A stretch of DNA of 64,000 nucleotides from JAJDZL01 sp965220665 (lineage in GTDB: Bacteria; Pseudomonadota; Gammaproteobacteria; Arenicellales; JAJDZL01), in the NCBI GenBank assembly GCA_965220665.1, contig CBDCQQ010000004.1, positions 310,001-374,000 on the forward strand, in the 5' to 3' direction. The position numbers and the translations under genes were made by a program. Numbering within the stretch: position 1 is the stretch's first letter; every line of letters begins with the position of its first letter. This document shows, piece after piece, positions 27,538 through 35,645 of this stretch. The notes under the pieces were generated by a model. That model was not told the origin of the DNA, made no database searches, and worked only from the letters and a program-made list of their open reading frames with translations.

Positions 27538-28740
27538 TCAAACGCCCCACTTGAAAAATTCGTCGCCTTCCTTCATGTAAAACTTTGAGAGGACCATCTT
27601 ATGAACTTCTGATGCACCATCAACCAATCTCGCCTGTCGCTGATAGCGATAAATCCATTCCAGAATCGTATCTTTTGAATACCCGCGGGCACCAAGCATC
27701 TGGATAGAAGTGTCAACTACATGGTGCAAAGTATCCGCCACCCTGATTTTGGCAATGGACACCTCTTTTCGGGCAAAGTCTCCCTGGGCCAGTTTCCACG
27801 CAGCGTGCATGGTTAGAAGTCGCCCCAGGTGAACTTGTGCAGCTGCTTCGCCCAGCATCCACTGAACACCTTCATGTTCGCTTAATGTCGTACCAAATGC
27901 TTTCCGGTCGCGAGCGTACTCGCTGGCGATTTCAAGACAGCGACGGCACAAACCCAACCATCGCATGCAATGTGTCAGGCGTGCAGTACCAAGTCGCATC
28001 TGTACAACTTTCATACCATCGCCAACTCCAAGCAATCGGTTCTCGTCTGGAATTTCGAGCCCGTGAAACTTTAGCTCACAGTGCCCACCATGCTCCTCTG
28101 GCCCCATAATCGGCACTCGCCTGACCAGTTCCCAACCCGGATCATCACGATCGAACATAAACGCTGTCAAACCTTTACGAGGATGATCCGAAGTTCGAGC
28201 AAGCAAAATGAAGTGCTGAGCCACACCGGCACCAGTAATGAACCATTTGTGCCCGTGCACGACCCACTTATCGCCTGACTTTTCAGCTTTAGTAAGCATC
28301 ATACCAAGCGGATCTGATCCAGAGCCTGGCGCAGGCTCAGTCATCGCTAGTGCTGATCGCACCTTACCATCAACAATAGGCTGCAGCCAGCGTTCTTTCT
28401 GAGCAGGGGTCCCGACCCGCTCAAGCACAAACATATTCCCGTCGTCTGGAGCGGCACTGTTGAACACAACCGGACCGAAAATAGAGCGACCCATCTCTTC
28501 ATAACAGGCAGCCATTCCTACCGTATCGAGACCAACTCCACCTCTCTCTTTCGGCATCTGCAAGCACCATAACCCTTCCGCTCGTGCCTGCTCTCTCAAT
28601 GGAAGAAAGTACTTGTCCGCAATGTTTTCGCCCTCGTCATATGCATCCGGCTTCGATTCCACGGGTATGATGTGTGTATTGACAAAGTCACGAATTCGCT
28701 TTTGGTAATCTTGAACAGTACTGTCAAGTGTATAGTCCAT
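27538..28740 (-). CDS. Acyl-CoA dehydrogenase, ACAD10/11-like
   Basis: 400-residue FAD acyl-CoA dehydrogenase. AMTEPAPGSGSDP forms the FAD loop, and the C-terminal ARLVDGASEVHKM matches the ACAD10/11-type catalytic segment, in which Asp takes the place of the usual Glu. RKAFGTTLSEHEGVQWML is the conserved ACAD helix. It is likely to act on branched, hydroxylated or long-chain acyl-CoAs; specificity is not readable. It is 31 bases upstream of the indolepyruvate oxidoreductase-like gene and 15 bases downstream of an SDR gene on the same strand. Confidence 0.9.
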   Translation of the reverse strand: MDYTLDSTVQDYQKRIRDFVNTHIIPVESKPDAYDEGENIADKYFLPLREQARAEGLWCLQMPKERGGVGLDTVGMAACYEEMGRSIFGPVVFNSAAPDDGNMFVLERVGTPAQKERWLQPIVDGKVRSALAMTEPAPGSGSDPLGMMLTKAEKSGDKWVVHGHKWFITGAGVAQHFILLARTSDHPRKGLTAFMFDRDDPGWELVRRVPIMGPEEHGGHCELKFHGLEIPDENRLLGVGDGMKVVQMRLGTARLTHCMRWLGLCRRCLEIASEYARDRKAFGTTLSEHEGVQWMLGEAAAQVHLGRLLTMHAAWKLAQGDFARKEVSIAKIRVADTLHHVVDTSIQMLGARGYSKDTILEWIYRYQRQARLVDGASEVHKMVLSKFYMKEGDEFFKWGV

Positions 28741-28755
28741 TACTGAGTTCCTGAA

Positions 28756-29529
28756 TTACATTGAAGATTGTAAATGTCCACCGTCGGCAACGATGGTACT
28801 CCCCGTCATATAGGAAGATGCGTCAGATGCAAGTAAAAGAAGTGGTCCATCCAGGTCTTCCGGCCGTCCGAACCGTTTTTGAGGGATTTTCATCTTCGCC
28901 TTTTCGCCTTGTGGCGATTCAAGATAGCCCCTGTTCATGTCGGTAACGACATAGCCTGGAGCGATCGCATTGACACGGATTGAGTGGCGCGCCCATTCGT
29001 AGGCCAACACCCGGGTGAGATGTTCAACAGCCGCCTTGGCTGCCGCATAAGGTGCGACACCGCCCATGACCCGTTGACCGAGTATTGACGCGATATTGAT
29101 TATAGTGCCACCCTTGGAGTCGGCTGCCATATGCTGTCCAGCCTGTTGTGCAACCAGCCACACCCCTTTCAGGTTGGTGGCGATGACATCGTCCCAGGTT
29201 CGCTCTGTGATTTCGAGCGCCAGCCCCTGTGATGCAATACCCGCGTTGTTGACAACAATATCGACTCTCCCGAACAAATTGGCTGTTTCCTGGAACGCCG
29301 CTACAACACTGTCCCGATTGGTGACATCGAGTTGAACCCAGCTGATCTCAGTGTGCGGATTCTTCAGTTCTTTTGCACGTTTCTTTAGATGTTCAGTGCG
29401 CCGCGAAGCCAATGCGACGTTGGCGCCAGCCTGCGTCAATGTTCCGGCGAAATGCGAACCAATTCCGCTGGATGCACCTGTAATCAGCGCATTCTTTCCA
29501 CTCAAATTAAAAATTGAAGTCAACAGCAA
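28756..29529 (-). CDS. Short-chain dehydrogenase/reductase (SDR)
   Basis: 257-residue NAD(P)-dependent SDR. Cofactor motif TGASSGIGSHF, NNAG structural motif (VVNNAGIASQG), and catalytic Y-x3-K in PYAAAKAAVEHL with an upstream Ser in NIASILG. Likely a hydroxyacyl-CoA or alcohol dehydrogenase serving the adjacent acyl-CoA dehydrogenase. The start is TTG with no clear Shine-Dalgarno. It appears to be the first gene of the minus-strand catabolic run (29.5 to 18.2 kb), so the promoter is probably in 29530-29640, shared with the divergent DUF6338-like gene. Confidence 0.88.
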   Translation of the reverse strand: MLLTSIFNLSGKNALITGASSGIGSHFAGTLTQAGANVALASRRTEHLKKRAKELKNPHTEISWVQLDVTNRDSVVAAFQETANLFGRVDIVVNNAGIASQGLALEITERTWDDVIATNLKGVWLVAQQAGQHMAADSKGGTIINIASILGQRVMGGVAPYAAAKAAVEHLTRVLAYEWARHSIRVNAIAPGYVVTDMNRGYLESPQGEKAKMKIPQKRFGRPEDLDGPLLLLASDASSYMTGSTIVADGGHLQSSM

Positions 29530-29640
29530 TAACTTAAATTCAGTGGATTATAAACTTGGGAAGACGACTGTAAAATATTTGCGAAACACATCAGCATGTT
29601 TACTTATCTCAATTCTGAATTATTTTTAAAGTAACTCTCA

Positions 29641-30150
29641 ATGATCCCTCAAATCCCTAGCAATCTGATTGAACTTCTATTGTTTCTGCTACCTGGATTT
29701 ATAGCTGCTACGATATTCTATTCGCTGACATCCCATTCAAAGCCTGACTCATTTGCAAGGATAATCCTCGCCTTAATTTTTACTTTCATTGTTCAGTTAA
29801 TGGTGCAGGCGTTCGTTCCATCTAAAGCGCCAACGCAACAAGATACATACGGCAGTTTGCCATGGTCGGCACTTTTTGCAATTGGTTTGGGGCTATTCGC
29901 TGCTCTTTGCATCAATCACGATTTGCCGCATAGAATTTTTCGAAAACTAAAGTTCACAAAAGAAAACACATACCCGTCCGAGTGGTATTCCGCGTTTTCC
30001 CAGCACCAAAACTCATACGTAGTGCTTCACTTGTATGACGGTCGAAGAGTTTATGGCTGGCCGACCGAATGGCCAAGTAGACCTGCAGAGGGGCACTTTC
30101 ACTTGGAAGAAGCAGAATGGATAGAAGAGAGTAAAATGGGGTGCGATTGA
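29641..30150 (+). pseudogene. DUF6338-like membrane protein gene, 5' part, split by an insertion sequence
   Basis: The first 166 codons belong to a small membrane protein. Three hydrophobic segments lie at about residues 8-28 (ELLLFLLPGFIAATIF), 38-58 and 74-92. They are followed by a cytoplasmic beta-rich domain (YVVLHLYDGRRVYGWPTEWP). This layout resembles the DUF6338 family, whose function is unknown. The gene runs into the insertion element at 30139 and ends on a TGA inside it. Joining the flanks at the target duplication restores the frame to a stop at 31679. Before insertion the protein would have been about 198 residues. The broken version loses the last ~32 residues. Confidence 0.7.
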
Positions 30151-30177
30151 AAGTGATGCGGAAATCGAATCAGTTCG

Positions 30178-31236
30178 TCAAACAGCTTTCCGTCTGCTGC
30201 CTGCCCAATATTCATCCCACTGATCGTTGGCACGGCACAGCCGAAGCGAGAGCATGCCGTCAATGTTGTCACCACTCCACCAGGCTCCCGGCCGCTTGAG
30301 ACGGGCCTGAACGACATGGCGATGGGAGCTCTCGATCTGCCCGGAGCCGATTGGCAGTTCCCTCTCAGCGGCGCCTTTGTAGTCCACCTGATCCAAGCGA
30401 TTGCGCAGATACCGATGAGCCCTTCGCACCGGCGCATCCTTCTCGGCAACCGAAGGCGCCTCGACATGCGCCATCAGCGCCTCGACCACCTGCAACGCCT
30501 GATTGTCCTTCAGTCTTTGTTTCTGCTGCGTCAGCCAGTCGTCCGCCGCATCCGGCGCACAGCTCGGCGCCGCATCTGACAGATATTCGCACAGGTGCAT
30601 GAAATCCACCAGATAGCTGCCATTGCTGCCAAACTTATCTTCCACCTGGCTGTAAATCCATGCGGCCCCATCGCCAACCGCATGCAGCTGCGTCCGACAG
30701 CCGAAACCGGCACGCCGGGCACAATCATACAACTGCCGCCCGGTCTGTTCGACACCGCCTGAGAAATTCCCCCCATAGTGAACCTGGACGCGCTTGTGCT
30801 CATGCGCAGTCACAAGTCGAATCTCCTTCCAACTCAATGACTTGCCCCTGCGCCTGTCGGATGCGGCCGAATCCGAAACCACCACCGGTACCATGCTCCC
30901 GTCGGTCTGCGCAATCACCTGCCCGACACCGTCGCACTGTGGCCATTCGCAATCCAACTCCTGCTGCTCATGCATCACCTTGCCGTGCCGCTCGGTCACC
31001 GCCCGAACCGCACTGACCGGCACCTCAACTCCGTAATGATCCCATAACCTCTTCTGTGCCTGGGCGAACGGCAATTCGGCACCGAAATCCGTGACCGCCC
31101 GCTGCAGCCGCATCGACATGCCGCGGCACGACAGCTTCGCCTGCTCTGAGAATCCGCGCACCAGCCGGCTGCCCCTGCGAAACAGCCTTTCTTCGACTGC
31201 TATGACCCCGACCGTGCTGCGCCACCAGAGTTTTTT
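30178..31236 (-). CDS. ISKra4-type transposase, ORF B (downstream frame)
   Basis: Main catalytic part of the transposase, about 352 residues when read from the frameshift site; a GTG at 31161 would give 327. Acidic residues likely forming the DDE site lie in VIAQTDGSMVPVVV, AVGDGAAWIY and the C-terminal ERELPIGSGQIESSHRHVV. It lacks its own start next to the overlap and is entered from ORF A by a -1 shift, giving a predicted product of 440 residues, normal for the family. No internal stop or deletion is seen, so the element may be active. Confidence 0.82.
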   Translation of the reverse strand, partial: KKLWWRSTVGVIAVEERLFRRGSRLVRGFSEQAKLSCRGMSMRLQRAVTDFGAELPFAQAQKRLWDHYGVEVPVSAVRAVTERHGKVMHEQQELDCEWPQCDGVGQVIAQTDGSMVPVVVSDSAASDRRRGKSLSWKEIRLVTAHEHKRVQVHYGGNFSGGVEQTGRQLYDCARRAGFGCRTQLHAVGDGAAWIYSQVEDKFGSNGSYLVDFMHLCEYLSDAAPSCAPDAADDWLTQQKQRLKDNQALQVVEALMAHVEAPSVAEKDAPVRRAHRYLRNRLDQVDYKGAAERELPIGSGQIESSHRHVVQARLKRPGAWWSGDNIDGMLSLRLCRANDQWDEYWAGSRRKAV

Positions 31237-31499
31237 TTACCGGCGCGGCGCAACTCCGGGTCCGCCGCCATCGCCGCCTCCGTATGACGACTCCGCTTCT
31301 CAGCCCAACCGCCAAGCACCTTCCTGTTCAGCTCGCGCCCCCGCTCGACAATCCGATCTTCCGCATCGTCAGCTGTCTCAATCGCATCGTCTTCATCCGC
31401 TGCAATCTGCAGCATCTCTTCAACACAATCACGCAACTCGGGATTCATATTGAGAATCTTCAGCAACTTCTCATCTCTCTCAGAATGCGATGAATTCAT
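31200..31499 (-). CDS. ISKra4-type transposase, ORF A (N-terminal frame)
   Basis: 99-residue N-terminal piece starting MNSSHSERDEKLLKIL. ATG 31499 is decided by GAGAGGAG five bases upstream; earlier in-frame Met codons lack this. It carries an acidic helical stretch (QIAADEDDAIETADDAED). Translation without frameshifting ends at 31200 after running through GKKNSGGAARSGS. The A AAA AAC heptamer at 31230-31236 lies in the right phase to move ribosomes into ORF B. Confidence 0.8.
   Translation of the reverse strand: MNSSHSERDEKLLKILNMNPELRDCVEEMLQIAADEDDAIETADDAEDRIVERGRELNRKVLGGWAEKRSRHTEAAMAADPELRRAGKKNSGGAARSGS
31230..31238 (-). promoter_or_regulatory. Programmed -1 ribosomal frameshift site (A AAA AAC)
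   Basis: On the minus strand an A8 run precedes C, giving the heptamer A AAA AAC at 31236-31230 in phase with ORF A codons (GGT AAA AAA AAC). Slipping back one base enters the ORF B frame directly at CTC. A TAA at 31239-31237 closes the ORF B frame just upstream, so ORF B can only be reached by slippage or internal starts. This is the strongest known bacterial -1 slippery sequence. Confidence 0.8.
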
Positions 31500-31580
31500 C
31501 GAATCTCCTCTCGGCATCAATCAAAAATGGCTTCCTATATTTTATTTGACGCATCACTTTCAATCACACCCAGTAAAATG

Positions 31581-31679
31581 TACAGTAAGGACAGGGAAAG
31601 TGTAAAATCTTTACTGGTTCCGGTAATTGATGTTCAAATTGTTGAATTTGTCCCAATATCCGAACAAAGCCAAAGTTAA
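31581..31679 (+). pseudogene. 3' remainder of the split DUF6338-like gene
   Basis: Continuation of the frame interrupted at 30139. After the right copy of the target duplication, codons run without a break (YSKDRESVKSLLVPVIDVQ, then IVEFVPISEQSQS) to TAA 31677-31679. The hydrophobic VPVIDVQIVEFV segment looks like the terminal strand of the family's cytoplasmic domain. It has no start of its own. Confidence 0.65.
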
Positions 31680-31689
31680 CGAGAAAGTC

Positions 31690-31836
31690 ATGGTAAAAGC
31701 ACCAAATCCCCCGCCAAGTCGACAACATGGACAACATGGTGTGTCACCAAAACCACCACACGCAGTAAAACCGCCACCTCCACCGGCTCCACCCGCACCT
31801 CCAAATCCAATTAGTCCTCCAAACCGAAGTCGTTAG
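31690..31836 (+). CDS. Small proline-rich protein, 48 residues
   Basis: Begins MVKAPNPPPSRQHG and ends NPISPPNRSR. Nearly 40 percent proline, with PPPPPAPPAPP in the middle; no membrane segment or known domain. ATG 31690 has GAGAAAG four bases upstream, whereas an earlier start at 31627 would overlap the split DUF6338-like gene in another frame. It lies 10 bases after that gene's stop, so it was probably its operon partner. The IS insertion may now cut it off from its promoter. Function unknown. Confidence 0.55.
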   Translation: MVKAPNPPPSRQHGQHGVSPKPPHAVKPPPPPAPPAPPNPISPPNRSR

Positions 31837-32196
31837 AAAAACTAGATAAAAACTGACAGTTGCAGGAATGCTTTGTTATGGATCGACTTGCTGTCCTAAA
31901 ATATTTCGTTGCAGTAAATCTGTCGGTTTAATTCACTTGACCTAGCCGAGATGATGCCCGTCATTCGGCTGGCTGACATTCCAATAGAGCGAAATTATTT
32001 GAACCGATCAGAATCCAGCAACCTCGCGCGGGATTGTCTATCTACAATGACCTGAATTTAGGCTACAAATTTGGAGCAGATTGCGATTCAATATTAAAAC
32101 CCATCACGAAATTGTGTTAGGAATTCACGCGAATCATCTATCGCACGTGATTCGCTATGGGGTAATTCCAATTTAAATTTCGATGCGGCAAATTAG
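31837..32196. other. Intergenic region, nothing recognised
   Basis: 360 bases between the end of the proline-rich gene and the end of the minus-strand TPP enzyme gene (convergent). AT-rich, with no open frame of note, no strong hairpin and no repeat found. Confidence 0.4.
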
Positions 32197-33843
32197 TTAG
32201 ACCAAAGAATCAATATATCGTTCTTTGTCAACCTGAACGTCAATCAGCGAAATGCCTCGAAATTTCGTCGATTCATGATAGGCATCGGCAAATTCTTCAA
32301 TTGAACGAACTGTCCTGCCGAGGCCTCCAAAACTTTCTGCAAATTTCGCAAAATCCGGATTGAGTAAGTCGGTTGCAATCACGCGCTTAGGGTAATGCCG
32401 CTCCTGATGTTTCCGGATGGTACCCAGCACACCGTTGTTTATAACGACTACCAGCAGCTCAAGTTGGAGCTGGGCAGCTGTCGCCAATTCCTGAGCGGTC
32501 ATCATAAAGCACCCGTCTCCACAAACCACTACAACCTTGCGATTTGGTGCGCACAACTTCGCACTTATTCCAGCTGGTACGCTGTAACCCATTGATCCCG
32601 CAATCGGCGCGAGCTGTGTACGATAAGCTGTACCGTAGCGATAAAATCGGTGCAGCACTCCGGAACTAATACCGGATCCGCTGGCAATGATGGTGTCGGC
32701 TGGTAAATGCGACTGCAACCAGTCAATAACCTGGTCATTCGTAAATGCTGGATGATTATCAATCAGCGTCGAATGCTTGAGATAAGCCTCCCGACCTCGG
32801 CGAGTCCAGTCGGTCCAGTCTCCGCGGCATTCCAATTCCAAATCTTCAATCGTGTTAATGAAAGATGCAGAAGTCGCGTTGACTGCAACATCTGGCTTGT
32901 ACACCTTACCCAACTCACCGATATCCGGGTGAACATGAAATAGCCTGGCTTTGGGAATGGGTGCCTCAATCAGTGAATACTTTCGGGTTGGCAGTTCACC
33001 TAGACGTGCGCCAATACAAAGTATCCGATCACTGCTACGTACCATTTCGGCTAGTTCCGGTCCGGTACTGATTCCAAGGTCTCCGATGTAGTTGTCATGT
33101 GCATTATCCATATAGTCCTGACATCGAAACTCTGCAACGACTGGCAGATTGTTTCGTGCCGCGAACTGCGCAATGCGAACTCGAAGTCTTTCACTCCAGC
33201 CGCTGCCGCCTACGATGACTACCGGCTGTTTAGCACCGTTAAAAAAGTCGACCACACTGGCAGCTGTGTGTGGTGGAGCGACCACATCGGGTACATCAAC
33301 CGGCGGTAGGTCTTGAACGTCAGCTTCGTCAAAAAGTACATCTTCTGGAAACACCAACACTACTGGTCCCGGACGACCTGACATTGCTGTCAGCCACGCC
33401 CGATTGACATACTCGGGAATTCTTCGGACATCCTCGACTTGTGCCACCCACTTTGCCAATGGTCGATACATCGTTCGAAAGTCAACCTCCTGAAATGCCT
33501 CGCGATCCAGAAATTCACGCTGTACCTGTCCAATCATCAGTATCATGGGCGTCGAATCCTGTAAGGCAATATGAGCACCTAAGGACGCGTTAGTTGCACC
33601 CGGTCCGCGAGTCACGAAACAGACACTGGGTCTACCTGTCATTTTCCCGTAGGCTTCAGCCATAATCGCCGCACCACCCTCGTGGCGGCAGGTCACCGTA
33701 TTTATTGAAGGATGATCGTACAAACCGTCCAATGCAGGTAAAAATGATTCGCCTGCGACGCAAAAAACGGCCTCAATTTCTCGCAACGCCAATTGGTCGG
33801 CTAAAATTTTTCCACCATGTCTCAATTGAGGATTTACAAGCAT
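32197..33843 (-). CDS. Thiamine pyrophosphate enzyme, acetolactate-synthase-like
   Basis: 548-residue TPP-dependent enzyme with the three-domain layout of acetolactate synthase and benzoylformate decarboxylase. The catalytic Glu is in TCRHEGGAAIMAEAYG, a central FAD/nucleotide-type domain begins near VIVGGSGWSERLRV, and the TPP/Mg motif is VCGDGCFMMTAQELATA with INNGVLG. There is no regulatory subunit gene next to it, so biosynthetic acetolactate synthase is unlikely; a catabolic decarboxylase or carboligase is more probable. ATG 33843 is chosen over TTG three codons earlier. It is divergent from arsC with a 150-base gap. Confidence 0.88.
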   Translation of the reverse strand: MLVNPQLRHGGKILADQLALREIEAVFCVAGESFLPALDGLYDHPSINTVTCRHEGGAAIMAEAYGKMTGRPSVCFVTRGPGATNASLGAHIALQDSTPMILMIGQVQREFLDREAFQEVDFRTMYRPLAKWVAQVEDVRRIPEYVNRAWLTAMSGRPGPVVLVFPEDVLFDEADVQDLPPVDVPDVVAPPHTAASVVDFFNGAKQPVVIVGGSGWSERLRVRIAQFAARNNLPVVAEFRCQDYMDNAHDNYIGDLGISTGPELAEMVRSSDRILCIGARLGELPTRKYSLIEAPIPKARLFHVHPDIGELGKVYKPDVAVNATSASFINTIEDLELECRGDWTDWTRRGREAYLKHSTLIDNHPAFTNDQVIDWLQSHLPADTIIASGSGISSGVLHRFYRYGTAYRTQLAPIAGSMGYSVPAGISAKLCAPNRKVVVVCGDGCFMMTAQELATAAQLQLELLVVVINNGVLGTIRKHQERHYPKRVIATDLLNPDFAKFAESFGGLGRTVRSIEEFADAYHESTKFRGISLIDVQVDKERYIDSLV

Positions 33844-33992
33844 GCTTTTCAAGTATGGTTTAGTGATTTCGAAGTGCTAATTCGATTAACAGTCAAGCGA
33901 ATAATTTTAGCCTTGTTGACTGATCCAGATTCGGCTCAATAGCAATTCAACGACATGCACCACAATCGCGATCTCTACACGATGAAAGACAA

Positions 33993-34355
33993 ATGACAAA
34001 GAAAACTTCTGTAACGATTTATCACAATCAACGCTGTTCCAAATCCCGGCAGACACTGGCCATTTTGAACAGCAGGCTGGACTGCGATGTTGAAGTGATC
34101 GAATATTTAAAATCACCACCTTCAGTGGATCAGCTCAGATCGATTCTTTCGATGCTCGATATGAAGCCACTTGAATTGATGCGCCGTAACGAATCTATCT
34201 TCAGGTCTGAAAAACTGGATCAAGCAGATCTTGACAATGATGACCTGATTGCCAAAATGATTGAACACCCAATTCTCATTGAAAGACCGATTGTTGTGGT
34301 AGACAGTCAAGCAAGAATTGGACGACCACCGGAACAAGTCCTGGAATTGCTTTGA
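33993..34355 (+). CDS. arsC: Glutaredoxin-linked arsenate reductase-type protein (ArsC/YfgD)
   Basis: 120-residue thioredoxin-fold protein. The catalytic Cys is C15 in YHNQRCSKSRQTL. The downstream Arg residues expected for arsenate binding are present (RRNESIF, then ILIERPIVV). It reduces arsenate to arsenite using glutathione and glutaredoxin, or is the YfgD variant with an uncertain substrate. No arsR or arsB genes are nearby, so a dedicated arsenic operon is not supported. A short hairpin follows six bases after the stop. Confidence 0.88.
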   Translation: MTKKTSVTIYHNQRCSKSRQTLAILNSRLDCDVEVIEYLKSPPSVDQLRSILSMLDMKPLELMRRNESIFRSEKLDQADLDNDDLIAKMIEHPILIERPIVVVDSQARIGRPPEQVLELL

Positions 34356-34361
34356 ATACGG

Positions 34362-34382
34362 GGTGTAATTACCAATTACGCC
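34362..34382 (+). terminator. Small hairpin after arsC
   Basis: GGTGTAATT (34362-34370) pairs along all nine positions (one G-T) with AATTACGCC (34374-34382) around an ACC loop, starting 6 bases past the arsC stop. The next bases are AAAACTTAG, without a T tract, so termination would be weak at best. Confidence 0.35.
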
Positions 34383-34431
34383 AAAACTTAGACATAGAAG
34401 ACTATTTTGCTTCCATTTACTTAGCCTGCCT

Positions 34432-34436
34432 GGAGG
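34432..34436 (+). promoter_or_regulatory. Orphaned Shine-Dalgarno of trpB2 (left of IS630)
   Basis: GGAGG followed by AAACCTA ends exactly at the left flank of the IS630 element. The sequence right of the element is GAGT then ATG of trpB2. Removing the element and one TA copy would put GGAGG 11 bases before that ATG. The insertion therefore separated the gene from its own ribosome binding site by about 1.2 kb. Confidence 0.7.
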
Positions 34437-34443
34437 AAACCTA

Positions 34444-35639
34444 GTGTAGTGTCCTAAATATAACATTAATTATAAGCATCATCTGTAGTACAATTAGCAT
34501 ACACCAACTTGGAGGCGGATGTATGCGTGTCGCGTCAGTCATCGAACTATCGGAACAAGAGTGCAGGGAATTAAAGCGTCTTTGCTCGTCGCGCAGTATT
34601 TCAGTCGGATTTCATCAGCGCGTTCGTATTGTGCTTTTGTCATCGGAGGGGAAAACCAACAAACAGATTGCTGCTGAGCTGGGACTATCCCAACCCACCG
34701 TCAGTCAGTGGCGCAATCGATTTGCCGAGGAAAGGATGGAGGGCATCAGGAAAGAACGTCCTCGGGGCGGCAATCATGGCGGAAAAAACACCCAGGCGCA
34801 GGATGAATTGCGCACCAGGATCATTGCTGCGACCACCCAGAGCACTCCTTCTGATGCGACGCACTGGTCCTGCCGCTCCATGGCAAGAGCCATGGGGACC
34901 ACTCACAGTTTTGTCAACCGGGTGTGGCTTGCCAATGGCTTGAAGCCGCATTTGATCAAGACGTTCAAGCTCAGCAACGATCCACAGTTTGAACACAAGC
35001 TGGTGGATGTGGTGGGTTTGTATCTGGATCCGCCGGACAATGCGGTGGTGTTCAGTTTTGACGGGAAAAGCTCGATTCAGGCGCTGGATAGGACGCAGCC
35101 GGGACTGCCACTGAAAAAGGGGCGTTGCGGCACCGTGACCCATGATTACAAGCGTCATGGAACGACGTCGTTGTTTGCGGCACTGAACATCGCATCGGGG
35201 GAAGTGATCGGGCAATGCTATCGCCGGCATCGCCATCAGGAGGTGTTGAAGTTTTTCAAGGCGGTGGAAAAGACAGTCGACAAGGGGCTTGAGATTCATA
35301 TCATTCTGGACAATTACAGCACTCATAAGCACAAAGATGTGTTGCAATGGATTGACAGGAAAAAGCGGGTTTATCTGCACTTCATACCGACGGGTTCTTC
35401 TTGGTTGAATTTGGTTGAGCGGTTTTTTTCGAAGCTGACGGAAAAGCAGATCCGTCGCGGGGTGTTCACCTCAGTTGCGCATTTGGAAGAGTGCCTGAAA
35501 AACTACTTGGACACCTACAATGAGAATCCCAGACTGTTGGTCTGGACGAAGTCTGTAAAGCAGATCACCGATAAAGTAGCGAGAGGCCGAAACGCTCTTG
35601 CTACCAATATTAATTAAAAGATTATTTAGGACACCACAC
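34444..35639 (+). mobile_element. IS630-family insertion sequence, complete
   Basis: A 1196-bp element flanked by a TA duplication (34442-34443 and 35640-35641), the hallmark of IS630/Tc1-mariner transposition. Terminal inverted repeats are GTGTAGTGTCCTAAATA (34444-34460) and the complement of GTGTGGTGTCCTAAATA (35623-35639), 16 of 17 matching. It contains one intact transposase gene in the same direction as trpB2. Inserted between the ribosome binding site and start codon of trpB2. Confidence 0.9.
34523..35617 (+). CDS. IS630-family transposase
   Basis: 364-residue DDE transposase in a single uninterrupted frame. An N-terminal helix-turn-helix (NKQIAAELGLSQPTVSQW, about 55-72) binds the ends. 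Catalytic acids are D in VVFSFDGKSSI, D in IHIILDNYSTHKHK and E in SWLNLVERFFSKL. GGAGG seven bases before ATG supports the start. Intact and probably functional. Confidence 0.93.
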   Translation: MRVASVIELSEQECRELKRLCSSRSISVGFHQRVRIVLLSSEGKTNKQIAAELGLSQPTVSQWRNRFAEERMEGIRKERPRGGNHGGKNTQAQDELRTRIIAATTQSTPSDATHWSCRSMARAMGTTHSFVNRVWLANGLKPHLIKTFKLSNDPQFEHKLVDVVGLYLDPPDNAVVFSFDGKSSIQALDRTQPGLPLKKGRCGTVTHDYKRHGTTSLFAALNIASGEVIGQCYRRHRHQEVLKFFKAVEKTVDKGLEIHIILDNYSTHKHKDVLQWIDRKKRVYLHFIPTGSSWLNLVERFFSKLTEKQIRRGVFTSVAHLEECLKNYLDTYNENPRLLVWTKSVKQITDKVARGRNALATNIN

Positions 35640-35645
35640 TAGAGT

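Larger units (their letters stand above)
30139..31571 (-). mobile_element. ISKra4-family insertion sequence, complete
   Basis: A 1433-bp element with near-perfect 22-bp terminal inverted repeats: left starts GGGTGCGATTGAAAG (30139), right end read inward starts GGGTGTGATTGAAAG (31571), 21 of 22 matching. A 9-bp target duplication, AGTAAAATG, flanks it (30130-30138 and 31572-31580). The intact duplication implies recent insertion. The element is GC-richer than the split host gene. It encodes a two-frame transposase joined by a -1 frameshift site. Nine-base duplications fit the ISKra4 group from what I recall. Confidence 0.88.

Noticed and set aside
30178..31520. Calling the ISKra4-like transposase a frameshifted pseudogene
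   Set aside because: The two frames meet at an in-phase A AAA AAC in the exact -1 relation, the pattern of programmed frameshifting.
34685..35380. 231-codon frame antisense to the IS630 transposase
   Set aside because: It lies wholly within a gene with intact catalytic motifs and shows no domain of its own.
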